This document shows, piece after piece, positions 9,744 through 19,558 of a DNA stretch of 64,000 bases. Each line of letters begins with the position of its first letter. Position 1 is the stretch's first letter. Position numbers and translations under genes: made by a program. The DNA is from Poseidonocella sedimentorum. GTDB lineage: Bacteria; Pseudomonadota; Alphaproteobacteria; Rhodobacterales; Rhodobacteraceae. Below the pieces are notes generated by a model, which worked only from the letters and a program-made list of their open reading frames with translations, searched no databases and was not told where the DNA came from. The stretch is from the NCBI RefSeq assembly GCF_900116005.1, contig NZ_FOYI01000004.1, forward strand, positions 186,001-250,000, in the 5' to 3' direction.

Positions 9744-10892
9744 ATGACGATTGACCGCCGCTTTTTCCTCGCCGCCATGGGGGCCCTCGGGCTCTCGGCC
9801 TGCGCCCCCGCCGCGCCGCGCGCGCCCGCCAGTGCAGTCAGCCGCGCCGCGCTCCCGCCAGATCTGCTCCCGCAGGCCAACGCGGGGTTTGACCGGTGGC
9901 GCGCGGCCTTCCGCGCCCGCGCGCTGGCCGGCGGCATCCCCGCGCGCGTGCTCGATCCCGCGCTCGCCGAGGCGGGCTACCTGCCCGGCGTCGTCACCCG
10001 CGACGGCAACCAGATCCAGACCCGCCGCAGCTTCGAGGATTACCTCTCGATCACCGTCTCGGACGAACGGCTCGCCAAGGGCCGCGCGGCGCTCGCGGCG
10101 CAGGGCCCGACCCTGCGCGCCATCGAGGCACGCTACGGCGTGCCCGCGCGCATCACCGCGGCGATCTGGGGCATCGAGAGCCTCTATGGCGAGAAACGCG
10201 GACAGATCCCGGTGATCTCGGCCACGGCCACCCTTGCCTACTCCGGGCGGCGGGCGCGGTTTTACGAAAACCAGCTCATGGCCGCGCTGCGCCTCCTCGC
10301 CCGGGGCGAGACCTCGCGCGCCAACCTGCGCGGGAGCTGGGCCGGGGCCATGGGCCATACCCAGTTCATCCCGACATCCTACGAAGCCTTCGCGGTGGAT
10401 TTCGACGGCGACGGGCGGCGCGACATCTGGGGGGCGGATCCGGGCGATGCGCTGGCCTCCACCGCTGCCTACCTTGCGCGAAACGGCTGGCAGAGCGGGC
10501 TGAGCTGGGGCGCGGAGGACGGCTACGGAAGCGCCTCGGGCCGGAGCCTCACGCCGCAGCCGGGGGGGCCGCGCTTCACCGTGACCCGCAACTTCGACGT
10601 GCTCAAGACCTATAACAACTCCGACTACTACGCGCTCGCGGTAGGGCTTCTGTCGGATCAGCTCGTCGGGGGGGCGCCGCTGCGCGGCAGCTTCCCGCCC
10701 GATGCAAACGGGATGACCAAGGCCGACCGGATCGCGCTGCAGCGCCGCCTCGCCGCGCGCGGCTACGACATCGGCACGGTGGACGGCGTAATCGGCAGCA
10801 AGACCGAGGCTGCGCTGCGCGATCTGCAGTCCCGAGCGCGCCTCCCCGTGACCGGGCAGCCAGGGCCGGAGACATGCGCCCTCCTGCGGTAG
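9744..10892 (+). CDS. lytic murein transglycosylase (MltB-like lipoprotein with peptidoglycan-binding domain)
   Basis: 382 residues from ATG 9744, where a signal sequence begins; longer in-frame upstream starts lack one. The N-terminus carries a twin-arginine-like RRFFLAA segment and a lipobox (LSAC), so it is probably an exported, possibly Tat-dependent, lipoprotein. The MltB-type transglycosylase domain has the catalytic Glu145 in GIESLYGEKRG and the downstream GSWAGAMGHTQFIPTSY motif. Residues about 320-380 form a PG_binding_1 domain (QRRLAARGYD, IGSKTEAALRDLQ). It cleaves glycan strands to 1,6-anhydromuropeptides in the periplasm. The 130-bp gap and the hairpin after putA suggest its own promoter. 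Confidence 0.92.
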   Translation: MTIDRRFFLAAMGALGLSACAPAAPRAPASAVSRAALPPDLLPQANAGFDRWRAAFRARALAGGIPARVLDPALAEAGYLPGVVTRDGNQIQTRRSFEDYLSITVSDERLAKGRAALAAQGPTLRAIEARYGVPARITAAIWGIESLYGEKRGQIPVISATATLAYSGRRARFYENQLMAALRLLARGETSRANLRGSWAGAMGHTQFIPTSYEAFAVDFDGDGRRDIWGADPGDALASTAAYLARNGWQSGLSWGAEDGYGSASGRSLTPQPGGPRFTVTRNFDVLKTYNNSDYYALAVGLLSDQLVGGAPLRGSFPPDANGMTKADRIALQRRLAARGYDIGTVDGVIGSKTEAALRDLQSRARLPVTGQPGPETCALLR

Positions 10893-10983
10893 GGGGCCCG
10901 CTCTGACGGCACGTCGCCGATGACAGGCACGGCGCGCGCGCCTACTCTGCCGGCAAAACCGACACCCGGGGGGAGGGAGCCTC

Positions 10984-12162
10984 ATGTCCGACGATATCGT
11001 CATTCTCAGCGCCGCGCGGACCGCGATCGGCACATTCGGCGGCGCGCTGGCGGGCACGCCGCCCATCGCCCTGGCCGAGACGGCAAGTCGCGCCGCGCTG
11101 GAGCGGGCCGCACTCGATCCCGCGCGCATCGGCCATGTGGTCTTTGGCCACATCATCAACACCGAACCGCGCGACATGTACCTGTCGCGGGTGGCCGCCA
11201 TGGGCGCGGGCGTGCCCGAGGGGGCACCGGCGATGAACGTCAACCGGCTCTGCGGCTCGGGGCTTCAGGCGATCGTCTCGGCGGCCCAGTCGCTGATGCT
11301 GGGCGACGCCGATTTCGCGCTGGCGGGCGGGGCGGAAAACATGTCGCGCAGCCCGTTCATCCTGCCAGACCAACGCTGGGGCGCCAAGATGGGCGACGTG
11401 CGCAGCCTCGACATGATGCTCGGCGCGCTCAACTGCCCCTTCGGGACCGGACACATGGGCGTGACGGCGGAGAATGTCGCGGATGAACACGGGGTGAGCC
11501 GCGCCGATCAGGACGCCTTCGCGCTGGAAAGCCAGCGCCGCGCCGCGCGGGCCATCGCCGAGGGCCGCTTTGCCGAGCAGATCGTCTCGGTCGAGGTAAA
11601 GGCCCGGCGCGAGACGGTGCTCTTCGACACCGACGAACACCCCAAGGACACCAGCCTCGAGGCGCTGGCCGGGCTCCGCCCCGCCTTCCGCAAGGACGGC
11701 AGCGTGACCGCCGGAAATGCCAGCGGGATCAACGATGGCGCCGCCGCGCTGGTCCTCGCTCGCGCCTCCGCCGCAACGGACGCCGGGCTGCGCCCGCGCG
11801 CGCGGATCCTGGGCTATGCCCATGCTGGGGTGCGGCCCGCGGTGATGGGCATCGGCCCGGTGCCGGCCGTCCGCGCCCTGCTGGAGCGCACCGGGCTGAC
11901 GGTCGATGACTTCGACGTCATCGAATCAAACGAGGCCTTCGCGGCCCAGGCCATCGCCGTCGGCCGCGAACTGGGGTTCGATCCGGCGAAGGTGAACCCG
12001 AACGGCGGCGCCATCGCGCTTGGCCACCCGGTCGGCGCCAGCGGCGCGATCATCGCGGTGAAGGCGCTCTACGAGCTGGAGCGGACGGGCGGCAAGCGCG
12101 CGCTGGTCACCATGTGCATCGGCGGCGGTCAGGGCATCGCGCTCGCGCTGGAGCGGATCTAG
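10984..12162 (+). CDS. acetyl-CoA C-acyltransferase / acetyl-CoA acetyltransferase (thiolase)
   Basis: 392 residues with the full thiolase catalytic set: Cys90 in NRLCGSG (acyl-enzyme nucleophile), His348 in [11 protein letters not shown] and Cys378 in MCIGGGQG. Length and residue spacing match biosynthetic-type thiolases (PhaA/AtoB/BktB group), but the exact chain-length preference cannot be read from sequence. A strong purine-rich site (GGGGGGAGGGAG) lies just upstream of the ATG. It has no phaB or beta-oxidation partner next to it, so its pathway is not fixed by context. Confidence 0.92.
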   Translation: MSDDIVILSAARTAIGTFGGALAGTPPIALAETASRAALERAALDPARIGHVVFGHIINTEPRDMYLSRVAAMGAGVPEGAPAMNVNRLCGSGLQAIVSAAQSLMLGDADFALAGGAENMSRSPFILPDQRWGAKMGDVRSLDMMLGALNCPFGTGHMGVTAENVADEHGVSRADQDAFALESQRRAARAIAEGRFAEQIVSVEVKARRETVLFDTDEHPKDTSLEALAGLRPAFRKDGSVTAGNASGINDGAAALVLARASAATDAGLRPRARILGYAHAGVRPAVMGIGPVPAVRALLERTGLTVDDFDVIESNEAFAAQAIAVGRELGFDPAKVNPNGGAIALGHPVGASGAIIAVKALYELERTGGKRALVTMCIGGGQGIALALERI

Positions 12163-12180
12163 CCCCCCCGGCTTTGGCAT

Positions 12181-12200
12181 TGACCGGCGCGGCGCGGTCA
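12181..12200 (+). terminator. hairpin after the thiolase gene
   Basis: A perfect 6-bp inverted repeat, TGACCG and CGGTCA, flanks an 8-base GC-rich loop 18 bases after the thiolase stop. No U-tract follows, so termination here is uncertain. Confidence 0.3.
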
Positions 12201-12258
12201 GGCATCGGGGCAGGCAGGGGGCCGCATATCGGCCCGCCCGTGAGCCCCGGGATCGCCC

Positions 12259-13146
12259 ATGACAGCGCAGACCACGCCGCCCCTCGGGGCCAACTTTCTC
12301 GGCAGCCTGTGGATGGTTGCGTCGATGGCGGGCTTCGCGGTGGAGGACGTGTTCCTCAAGGCCGCCGCCGAGAGCCTGCCGATCGGCCAGATCATGGCGC
12401 TGTTCGGGCTTGGCGGCGCGCTTGTCTTCGCCTGCGCCGCGCGGGTGCGGGCCGAGCCGCTCTTCATCCCGGCCGTGCTCTCGCGCCCGATGAAAATCCG
12501 CGTCGGCTTCGAGCTTGTCGGGCGCCTCTTCTACACCCTCGCCATCGTCCTGACCCCGCTGTCCGCCGCGACCGTCATCCTGCAGGCGACGCCGCTCGTC
12601 GTCGTCGCGGGCGCCGCGCTGGTCTTTGGCGAGCGCGTGGGCTGGCGCCGGTGGACGGCAATTTTCATCGGGCTTTTGGGCGTGGTCATCATCCTCCAGC
12701 CCGGGACGGAGGGGTTTTCCGCCCTGTCGATCCTCGCGCTTGTCGGCATGCTCGGCTTTGCCGGGCGCGATCTGGCGAGCCGCGCGGCGCCGGCCGCGCT
12801 CGGCACGGCGCGTTTGGGGTTTTACGGGTTCCTGCCGATCATCCTCGCCGGCGCGCTGGTCTCGCTCTGGCACGGCGCGCCGTTCGTCTGGCCGGAGGCG
12901 GCGCCCGCGCTCTCGCTCTGCGGGGCGGTGCTGGCGGGGGCTGCGGCCTATGCCTGCCTGATGAAGGCGATGCGCACCGGCGAGGTCTCGGCCGTGACCC
13001 CGTTTCGCTATTCACGACTGCTTTTCGGGATCGCCTTCGGCGTGTTGATCTTCGGCGAAGAGCTCCGCTGGTCAATGGTGCTCGGCGCGGGGCTGATCGT
13101 CCTGTCGGGGCTGTTCATCCTCTGGCGGGGGCGCCGCCACGGCTGA
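12259..13146 (+). CDS. EamA/DMT-superfamily permease
   Basis: 295 residues with about ten hydrophobic segments arranged as two EamA repeats (each about 140 residues), including the ATVILQATPLVVVAGAALVFGE and SRLLFGIAFGVLIFGEEL helices that close each repeat. It belongs to the inner-membrane drug/metabolite transporter superfamily; the substrate cannot be inferred. It ends 11 bp before the convergent 3' end of phoB, so there is little room for a separate terminator. Confidence 0.88.
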   Translation: MTAQTTPPLGANFLGSLWMVASMAGFAVEDVFLKAAAESLPIGQIMALFGLGGALVFACAARVRAEPLFIPAVLSRPMKIRVGFELVGRLFYTLAIVLTPLSAATVILQATPLVVVAGAALVFGERVGWRRWTAIFIGLLGVVIILQPGTEGFSALSILALVGMLGFAGRDLASRAAPAALGTARLGFYGFLPIILAGALVSLWHGAPFVWPEAAPALSLCGAVLAGAAAYACLMKAMRTGEVSAVTPFRYSRLLFGIAFGVLIFGEELRWSMVLGAGLIVLSGLFILWRGRRHG

Positions 13147-13157
13147 CGCCCGCGCGC

Positions 13158-13850
13158 TCAGCCGAGGCTGTAGCCCACACCGCGCACCGTGCGCACCGGA
13201 TCGCCGCCGCCGTTCTGCATCAGCGCCTTGCGCAGCCGCCCGATATGCACATCGACCGTCCGGGTATCGACATAGAGATCGCGGCCCCAGACGCGGTTGA
13301 GCAGCTGCTCGCGGCTCCAGACCCGCTCGGGGCGCTCCATGAAGGTCGACAGGATGCGGAATTCGGTGGGCCCGAGGCGGATCTCCTCCCCCTGACGAAA
13401 CACCTTGTGGCTCTCCGCGTCGAGCAGCAGATCCTCGTATTCGAGCTGTTCGCCCACCGACGCCGGGCGCGAGCGCCGCAGCTGGGTGCGCACGCGGGCC
13501 ATCAGTTCGATCACCGAGTAGGGCTTGACCATGTAGTCATCGGCGCCGGTCTCGAGGCCGCGCACCCGGTCGATCTCCTCGGAGCGGGCCGAGAGCATGA
13601 TGATCGGGATCGCGCGGGTGTCGCTCCGGAGCTTGATCCGGCGGCAGACTTCGATGCCCGACACCAACGGGATCATCCAGTCGAGCAGGATGATATCGGG
13701 CATGTATTCATCGACCTGCAACAGCGCTTCTTCGCCGTTTTCGGCCATGATCACCTGAAACCCGTCGGCCTCGAGGTTATAGCGAAGGACCTCCCGTTGA
13801 GAGGTTTCATCCTCAACAACAAGGACGGTCGGTTCCGTCGTCCGTGCCAT
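13158..13850 (-). CDS. phoB: phosphate regulon response regulator PhoB
   Basis: 230 residues. The start is ATG 13850, with AGGAGG 11 bases upstream; a TTG at 13859 would leave only 2 bases between it and that site. The receiver domain has the phospho-acceptor Asp57 in ILLDWMIP and the conserved Lys in MVKPYS. The C-terminal OmpR/PhoB winged helix (residues about 130-228) has RVWSREQLLNRVWG and VDVHIGRLRKAL. It is the last gene of the pst operon, 19 bp after phoU. It activates pst and other Pho genes when phosphate is scarce; a Pho box sits in front of pstS. Its partner kinase PhoR is not in this operon. Confidence 0.95.
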   Translation of the reverse strand: MARTTEPTVLVVEDETSQREVLRYNLEADGFQVIMAENGEEALLQVDEYMPDIILLDWMIPLVSGIEVCRRIKLRSDTRAIPIIMLSARSEEIDRVRGLETGADDYMVKPYSVIELMARVRTQLRRSRPASVGEQLEYEDLLLDAESHKVFRQGEEIRLGPTEFRILSTFMERPERVWSREQLLNRVWGRDLYVDTRTVDVHIGRLRKALMQNGGGDPVRTVRGVGYSLG

Positions 13851-13869
13851 GAGCCGCAAAGCCTCCTGA

Positions 13870-14574
13870 TCAGACCTGTTCCGTGGCGGTGGTGTCCGCC
13901 TTTTCGCGCATCTCCTCGGGCATCTCGCCCGTCACCATGTAGATCGTCTGCTCGGCGATGTTGGTGACCCGGTCGCCGATCCGTTCGATGTTCTTGGCGA
14001 TGAAATGCAGGTGCATGCAGGGCGTGATGTGGCGCGGATCTTCCATCATGTGGGTCAGAAGCTCGCGGAACATGGTGTTGTAGAGCTGGTCGACGTCCAG
14101 GTCGCGCTCGATCACGGCCGTGGCGAGATCGGTGTCGCGCTGGATGTAGGCATCGAGCGCGTCTTTCAGCATCAGCTCGGTCTGGCGCGCCATCCGGCGG
14201 ATCGTCGCCGAAGCGCCTTCAACCCGGGGAGAGGCCATGATGATGGTCGAGCGCTTGGCAATGTTCTTGGCGAAATCGCCGCAGCGTTCGAGATTGCCGC
14301 AGATCTTGAGGATCGACAGCACCAGCCGCAGATCGACCGCCGTGGGCGCCCGCAGCGCGATGATCCGCGCGACTTCCTCGTTGATGAGATACTCCAGCTC
14401 GTCGATCGACCGGTCCCCGGCGCGGACCTTGCGGGCAAGCTCCTCGTCGCGCGATTCAAGCGCGGTCACCGAATCGCGGATCGCCGCCTCGACCTGACCG
14501 CCCATTTTCATGATCATCGCCTGGATCGCTTCGAGATCGCGATCATAGGCGGAGTGGATGTGTTGGTCCGACAT
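13870..14574 (-). CDS. phoU: phosphate signalling protein PhoU
   Basis: 234 residues, all helical, containing two PhoU repeats (ESRDEELARKVRAGDRSIDELE and IERDLDVDQLYNTMFRELL). PhoU is a cytoplasmic adaptor that links the Pst transporter to the PhoR/PhoB pathway and dampens signalling when phosphate is plentiful. It lies between pstB and phoB with gaps of 27 and 19 bp, as in other Rhodobacterales. Confidence 0.95.
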   Translation of the reverse strand: MSDQHIHSAYDRDLEAIQAMIMKMGGQVEAAIRDSVTALESRDEELARKVRAGDRSIDELEYLINEEVARIIALRAPTAVDLRLVLSILKICGNLERCGDFAKNIAKRSTIIMASPRVEGASATIRRMARQTELMLKDALDAYIQRDTDLATAVIERDLDVDQLYNTMFRELLTHMMEDPRHITPCMHLHFIAKNIERIGDRVTNIAEQTIYMVTGEMPEEMREKADTTATEQV

Positions 14575-14601
14575 GTTCTGACTGTCCTGTTCCGTTCCGA
14601 C

Positions 14602-15399
14602 TCAGCCGATCCGGCCGGTGATGTAGCTCTCGGTGCGCGGGTCTTGCGGGGTGGTGAAGATCTGGCCCGTCTCGCCATATTCCACGAGGTTGCCGAGGTG
14701 GAAGAAGGCGGTCTTCTGGCTGACCCGGGCGGCCTGTTGCATCGAGTGGGTGACGATGACGACCGAAAACTCCTGGCGCAGCTCGTCGATCAATTCCTCG
14801 ACCTGGCTCGTGGCGATCGGATCGAGCGCCGAGCAGGGCTCGTCCATCAGCAGCACCTCGGGCTCGGTGGCCACGGCGCGCGCGATGCAGAGACGCTGCT
14901 GCTGCCCGCCGGAGAGGCCGGTGCCGGGCGCGTGAAGCCGGTCCTTGACCTCGTCCCAGATCGCGCCGCGGCGCAGGGATTTCTCGACGATGTCGTCCAG
15001 ATCGGCCTTCGACCGCGCGAGCCCGTGGATGCGGGGGCCATAGGCGATGTTGTCATAGATCGACTTGGGGAAGGGGTTGGGTTTCTGGAACACCATCCCC
15101 ACCTTGGCGCGCAGCTGCACCGGGTCGACCTTGGCATCGTAGATGTCCTCGCCGTCGATCCGGATATCGCCCTCGACACGGCAGATGTCGATGGTGTCGT
15201 TCATCCGGTTGAGGCAGCGCAGGAACGTCGACTTGCCACAGCCCGAGGGGCCGATGAAGGCGGTCACGGTCTTGTCTTCGATGTCGACATCCACGTCCTT
15301 GATCGCATGGGTGTCGGCATAATAGACCTGCACCTTGCGGGCCGCGATCTTGATGTCTTTTGCGTCCACGTCTCTCTCCAAAAGTCTCATGTCATTCAT
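14602..15399 (-). CDS. pstB: phosphate ABC transporter ATP-binding protein PstB
   Basis: 265 residues. Walker [10 protein letters not shown] at residues 50-58, Q-loop in [15 protein letters not shown] signature LSGGQQQR starting at 162, Walker B LLMDEP near 183-188 and the H-loop in [10 protein letters not shown]. It supplies ATP hydrolysis for high-affinity phosphate import with PstA and PstC. A second in-frame ATG three codons downstream is an alternative start. The gap to pstA is 12 bp. Confidence 0.96.
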   Translation of the reverse strand: MNDMRLLERDVDAKDIKIAARKVQVYYADTHAIKDVDVDIEDKTVTAFIGPSGCGKSTFLRCLNRMNDTIDICRVEGDIRIDGEDIYDAKVDPVQLRAKVGMVFQKPNPFPKSIYDNIAYGPRIHGLARSKADLDDIVEKSLRRGAIWDEVKDRLHAPGTGLSGGQQQRLCIARAVATEPEVLLMDEPCSALDPIATSQVEELIDELRQEFSVVIVTHSMQQAARVSQKTAFFHLGNLVEYGETGQIFTTPQDPRTESYITGRIG

Positions 15400-15411
15400 G
15401 ACACGTTCCCC

Positions 15412-16743
15412 CTACCAGCGGCGCTCGAAGCGGCGGCGCAGAATGATCGCGATGATGTTCATCGTCAGCAGGAACATCAGCAGGATGATGATACCGCCCC
15501 AGGCCTTGTCGTAAAAGGCGGCGTCGGCGCGGGCCGCCCAGGTGTAGATCTGGGCGGGCATGGCGGAGTTCGGCTCTACGAACCCGTCGATGAAGGAGTC
15601 GGGATAGCCGCGGGCGACAAAGCCCACCATCCCGATCAGCAGCAGCGGCGCGGTCTCGCCAAGCGCCTGGGCGAGGCCGATGATCGTCCCCGTCAGGATG
15701 CCGGGCATGGCCAGCGGCAGCACGTGGTGGAACACCGACTGCATCCGCGAGGCCCCCAGCCCGAGCGCCGCGTCGCGGATCGACGGCGGCACCGCGTTGA
15801 GCGAGGCGCGGGTCGAGATGATGATCGTCGGCAGGGTCATCAGCGTCAGCACGAGCCCGCCCACCACCGGCGCCGATTGCGGCAGGTGCATGAACTGGAT
15901 GAAGACGGCAAGGCCAAGGATCCCGAAGACGATCGATGGCACGGCGGCGAGGTTTGAGATGTTGACCTCGATCAGGTCGGTGAAGCGGTTCCTCGGCGCG
16001 AATTCCTCAAGGTAAATCGAGGCCGCGACGCCGATCGGCAGCGACAGGAAGAGCACCACAAGCATCATGAAGAACGACCCGACGACAGAGGCGCCGATGC
16101 CCGCGCCGCCGGGGTTGTCCACGCCGGAGTCCGCGCCGGTGATGAAGTTCCAGTTGAACTGGGTGCGGATGATGCCCGCGTCCTCGAGCGCGTCCACGAG
16201 GTCCAGATCGGCGAGGGTCAGGAAGCGGCTGTCCTGAAACCCGTCGCGTGTCACGCGGCCGGTCATGTAGCCATCGACCCGGCTCGACGCGGCGAGCTGG
16301 AAGCTCGTCGGCTGGCCAAGCTGGTCTTCGTTGGCTCGGAAATATTCGCGGATCGTGCCGCCCACCTTGCCGGCGATGCGCTCGATGCTGGCCTCATCGA
16401 AGGGCAGCGTCACGCCGCTCTCATCAAGCTGGGTCTTGAGCGCGCCGTTGAAGGCCTGCGAGTAGGCTTTCGTCTTGAAAAGCTGGGATTCGGCGTCCTC
16501 GTATTGCTCCTGGGTGAGGGCGAACTCCACATCCAGCACCGTCTGGGTGAAGGCCGGAAGGCCGGAGCGGAAGATCGCCACCACCAGCACCACGAGGAAG
16601 AACAGCCCGATGGCGATGGCGCCGATGCCACAGGCCTTGAACCGGGTCTCCGCGGCGTTGCGGCGGCGGGTGCGGGCGTCGACCTCGTGCAGCGATTTCG
16701 ACGAGCGGCGGGGGGCCGCGCTATCCATGCTCATATCCGACAT
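15412..16743 (-). CDS. pstA: phosphate ABC transporter permease PstA
   Basis: 443 residues, about 150 longer than E. coli PstA. The extra length is an N-terminal cytoplasmic/periplasmic region with one membrane helix (FFLVVLVVAIF) typical of alphaproteobacterial PstA. The BPD_transp_1 permease domain fills the C-terminal half, with the coupling EAA-like loop near AALGLGASRMQSVFHHVLPLA. Its ATG overlaps the pstC stop by one base (TGATG), which implies translational coupling. Confidence 0.95.
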   Translation of the reverse strand: MSDMSMDSAAPRRSSKSLHEVDARTRRRNAAETRFKACGIGAIAIGLFFLVVLVVAIFRSGLPAFTQTVLDVEFALTQEQYEDAESQLFKTKAYSQAFNGALKTQLDESGVTLPFDEASIERIAGKVGGTIREYFRANEDQLGQPTSFQLAASSRVDGYMTGRVTRDGFQDSRFLTLADLDLVDALEDAGIIRTQFNWNFITGADSGVDNPGGAGIGASVVGSFFMMLVVLFLSLPIGVAASIYLEEFAPRNRFTDLIEVNISNLAAVPSIVFGILGLAVFIQFMHLPQSAPVVGGLVLTLMTLPTIIISTRASLNAVPPSIRDAALGLGASRMQSVFHHVLPLAMPGILTGTIIGLAQALGETAPLLLIGMVGFVARGYPDSFIDGFVEPNSAMPAQIYTWAARADAAFYDKAWGGIIILLMFLLTMNIIAIILRRRFERRW

Positions 16744-18224
16744 CAGTCATACTGCTCCCGATACTTGCGCACGATGTAGAGCGCGAAAACATTGAGCCCG
16801 AGGGTCAGGACGAAGAGCGTCATCCCGAGGGCGAAGGCGACGAGGGCTTCGGGCGAGGCGAAATCGCTGTCGCCGGTCAGCTGCGAGACGATCTTGGCGG
16901 TGACGGTGGTCATCGCCTCGAAGGGGTTGAGGCTGAGCCGGGCGGCAGCGCCCGCGCCGAGCACGACGATCATCGTCTCGCCGATGGCCCGCGAGGCAGC
17001 GAGCAGGATCGCGCCCACGATCCCGGGCAGGGCCGCGGGCAGGACCACCTGCTTGATCGTTTCGGACTTGGTCGCGCCGAGCCCGTAGGAGCCATCGCGC
17101 ATCGCCTGGGGCACCGCGTTGATGATGTCGTCCGACAGCGAGCTGACGAAGGGGATGAGCATGATGCCCATCACGAGCCCGGCGGTGATGACCGCGCGGC
17201 CGCCCCCCTGCCAGCTTACGCCCAGAACGCCGCCGTCGCCGAAGATGCTCACCAGCAGCGGCCCGACGGTCAGCAGCGCGAAGAGGCCGTAGACGATGGT
17301 CGGGATCCCCGCGAGCACCTCAAGCAGCGGCTTGGCGACGGCGCGCACCTTGCTGCCGGCGTATTCCGACAGGTAGATCGCGGCGAAGAGCCCGACCGGC
17401 ACCGCCACGATGAGCGCGACGATGGAGATGTAGATCGTGCCCCACAGAAGCGGGAGAACCCCAAGCTCGGAGGAGCCGCCCCGGCCCGAGAAGCTCGGCG
17501 CCCAGCTCAGGCCGAAGAAGAATTCCGAGGCCGGGTAGAGGCGGAAGAATTCGATTGTGTTGAAGACCAGCGAGAGCACGATGCCGACGGTCGTCAGGAC
17601 CGCGATGGAGGCCGCGGCGACGAGCAGTACCCGCACCCCCTGCTCCACCACGTTGCGGGCCCGGAACTGCGCGCTCGACTGGCGTATCCCGTAAAACGCG
17701 CCGAGCACGGCGATGATGATGACCGCGATGCTCATGATCGCGGTGCCGGTGTGGCTCATGCTGCGATAGCGCTGCGCGGCGTTCAGGACCGGCTGGGTGA
17801 TCTGGCTGGTGACGATGGCGCCGGCCTGCTTGAGCCGGTCGGTCATGGCGTTGAAATCGGCGGCCGGATCGCTGGCGACGCCCTCGTCGATCACCCCTTG
17901 GGAAACCGCGAGATCAAGCCCCTGCGCCGTGCGGCTGACCTCGGCCATCAGCAGCCCGCGCGAGCTGCCCTCGGAGATCAGCTCATCGGGCAGCGTGCCG
18001 GAGATGACGGAGTTGATGTAGAGCGGTTGGGCGATGAGCCACAAGACCAGCAGCAGAAGGGCCGGCACCACCGCCTTGAGCGCGGCATTGCTGCCGTAAT
18101 AGCTCGGCAGGGAGTGCAGCTGGCGAATATCGCCCCCGGCGCTTGCGAGCGCACGGCTGCGCCCAAGAACATAGCCCGCGGCGGCAATGGCCAGGACAAT
18201 CAAAATGAGCCAAAGCAGCGGCAT
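16743..18224 (-). CDS. pstC: phosphate ABC transporter permease PstC
   Basis: 493 residues, longer than the roughly 320 of E. coli PstC because of an extra N-terminal region of about 190 residues with several membrane helices, the usual alphaproteobacterial form. The permease domain carries the EAA-type loop DGSYGLGATKSETIKQVVLPAA. It forms the inner-membrane channel with PstA. It is separated from pstS by 89 bp holding two hairpins. Confidence 0.95.
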   Translation of the reverse strand: MPLLWLILIVLAIAAAGYVLGRSRALASAGGDIRQLHSLPSYYGSNAALKAVVPALLLLVLWLIAQPLYINSVISGTLPDELISEGSSRGLLMAEVSRTAQGLDLAVSQGVIDEGVASDPAADFNAMTDRLKQAGAIVTSQITQPVLNAAQRYRSMSHTGTAIMSIAVIIIAVLGAFYGIRQSSAQFRARNVVEQGVRVLLVAAASIAVLTTVGIVLSLVFNTIEFFRLYPASEFFFGLSWAPSFSGRGGSSELGVLPLLWGTIYISIVALIVAVPVGLFAAIYLSEYAGSKVRAVAKPLLEVLAGIPTIVYGLFALLTVGPLLVSIFGDGGVLGVSWQGGGRAVITAGLVMGIMLIPFVSSLSDDIINAVPQAMRDGSYGLGATKSETIKQVVLPAALPGIVGAILLAASRAIGETMIVVLGAGAAARLSLNPFEAMTTVTAKIVSQLTGDSDFASPEALVAFALGMTLFVLTLGLNVFALYIVRKYREQYD

Positions 18225-18268
18225 CCAGACACCTCGCAGTTCAAGTTCTAAGGGCTCGAAGGCGGAAA

Positions 18269-18312
18269 GGGGATGGCGCGGTCGCCACCCCCCGATACGA
18301 CCTGTGGGGTCG
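18269..18312 (-). promoter_or_regulatory. pstS-pstC intergenic hairpins (likely differential-expression element)
   Basis: On the minus-strand transcript, the pstS stop is followed at once by a 5-bp stem (18298-18302 with 18308-18312). A 10-bp stem comes next, 18269-18278 pairing with 18283-18292, with a 4-base loop and one G-T pair. There is no U-tract. Such structures commonly protect the periplasmic-binding-protein mRNA and lower expression of the downstream permease genes; that function here is inferred. Confidence 0.6.
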
Positions 18313-18313
18313 C

Positions 18314-19345
18314 TTAGTTCATGGTCTCTTCGTTCGCAACGCCAGCTTGCGTCGCCGCGAGCTCGGGGTCGGACACGAGGCCGTACTGGGCCAGCGGGCC
18401 GGAGGGGCCGGCCAGTTCATCGGAGATGAAGAACTGGGCGTATTCCTTGAGGCCGGGGATCACGCCGATATGTGCTTTCTTCACGTAGAAGAACAGCGGG
18501 CGGGACACCGGGTACTCGCCGGAGGCGATGGTCTCGGTGGAGGGGGACACGCCGGACATGGTGGCCACTTTCAGCTTGTCGGTGTTGTTCTCGTAGAAGG
18601 CCAGACCGAACACGCCGATGCCGTTGGAGTTGGCGTCGATGGAGGCCAGCGTCTCGGTGTAGTCGCCGTCGATGTCGACCGAGCGGCCGTCGGTGCGAAC
18701 TTCGAGGCAGGCGTCTTCGGCGTCGTCTTCGGACATGCCGCTCTCGATCATCGCGTCCATGGCGCCGGTTTCTTCACAGCCAACCGCAATCACCTTCTCT
18801 TCGAAGACTTCGCGCGTGCCGTGCTTGGTGCCGGGGATGAAGGCGAGGATTTCAGCGTCGGGCAGATCGGCGTTGAAATCGGACCACTTGGTGTAGGGGT
18901 TGTCGACCAGCTCACCGTCGACGACGACCTTCGGCGCGAGCGCGTTGAAGATGTCCGACTGGGTGAAGGCGGTGTAGTCGGGGCCATCGATCTGGCTGGC
19001 GAAGACGATCCCGTCATAGCCGATGCGCACTTCGATGATGTCGGTCACGCCGTTGGCGGCGCAGGCTTCGATCTCGCTGTCGCGGATCGCGCGGGAGGCG
19101 TTGGCCACGTCGGTGTGCTCTTCGCCGACGCCCTGGCAGAAGCGCTTGAGACCAGCCGACGAGCCGCCCGATTCGACGACCGGCGTCGGGAAATCGGTGT
19201 TTTCGCCGAAGGCTTCGGCGACAATCGAGGCATAGGGCAGCACGGTGGAGGAGCCGGCAACCTGCACGTTGTCGCGCGCGGCGGCAGCAGTGGCGGAAAC
19301 GGCTGCGATCGCCAGAGTGGAGGCGGTCAGTTTCACAAAGGACAT
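18314..19345 (-). CDS. pstS: phosphate-binding periplasmic protein PstS
   Basis: 343 residues with a clear signal peptide (about 24 residues ending in AAAA-R) and the phosphate-binding motif DNVQVAGSSTVLPYA directly after it, then GSSAGLKRFC and FIPGTKHGTREVFEEKV. The family is the PBP-like PstS group that delivers phosphate to PstCA. First gene of the operon, with a purine-rich site (GGGAGA) before the ATG and a Pho box 74-102 bp upstream of the start. Confidence 0.96.
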   Translation of the reverse strand: MSFVKLTASTLAIAAVSATAAAARDNVQVAGSSTVLPYASIVAEAFGENTDFPTPVVESGGSSAGLKRFCQGVGEEHTDVANASRAIRDSEIEACAANGVTDIIEVRIGYDGIVFASQIDGPDYTAFTQSDIFNALAPKVVVDGELVDNPYTKWSDFNADLPDAEILAFIPGTKHGTREVFEEKVIAVGCEETGAMDAMIESGMSEDDAEDACLEVRTDGRSVDIDGDYTETLASIDANSNGIGVFGLAFYENNTDKLKVATMSGVSPSTETIASGEYPVSRPLFFYVKKAHIGVIPGLKEYAQFFISDELAGPSGPLAQYGLVSDPELAATQAGVANEETMN

Positions 19346-19418
19346 TTGGGTCTCCCGGTTTCAACAGGTCCTGAACGGTCGCAGTCTCGCGACCTCGGCG
19401 ACGTGCTACGGTCATCGC

Positions 19419-19447
19419 GTGACGCTTCTGTAAGATTTTTGTAACAG
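19419..19447 (-). promoter_or_regulatory. Pho box upstream of pstS (three half-sites)
   Basis: Read on the minus strand, three 7-mers occur at exact 11-bp spacing: CTGTTAC (19441-19447), ATCTTAC (19430-19436) and GCGTCAC (19419-19425), separated by AAAA and AGAA. This matches the PhoB direct-repeat consensus (CTGTCAT/C every 11 bp with A/T-rich linkers). It supports PhoB autoregulation of the pst-phoUB operon. Confidence 0.85.
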
Positions 19448-19543
19448 TATTATGAAACCTCGCCCGCCCGCCTCCAACGTCACCCGGCGGGGGCCGCAGG
19501 GCGCGCGGGCCACAAGCCGGCGCGCCGGGGGGGGCGAACGTCG

Positions 19544-19558
19544 TTAAGACTATGTTTA
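19544..19558 (+). promoter_or_regulatory. CtrA-like site upstream of the hybrid kinase gene
   Basis: TTAA, seven bases, TTTA lies about 50 bp before the start of the hybrid kinase, matching 7 of 8 positions of the alphaproteobacterial CtrA consensus TTAA-N7-TTAA. A single near-match is weak evidence. Confidence 0.3.
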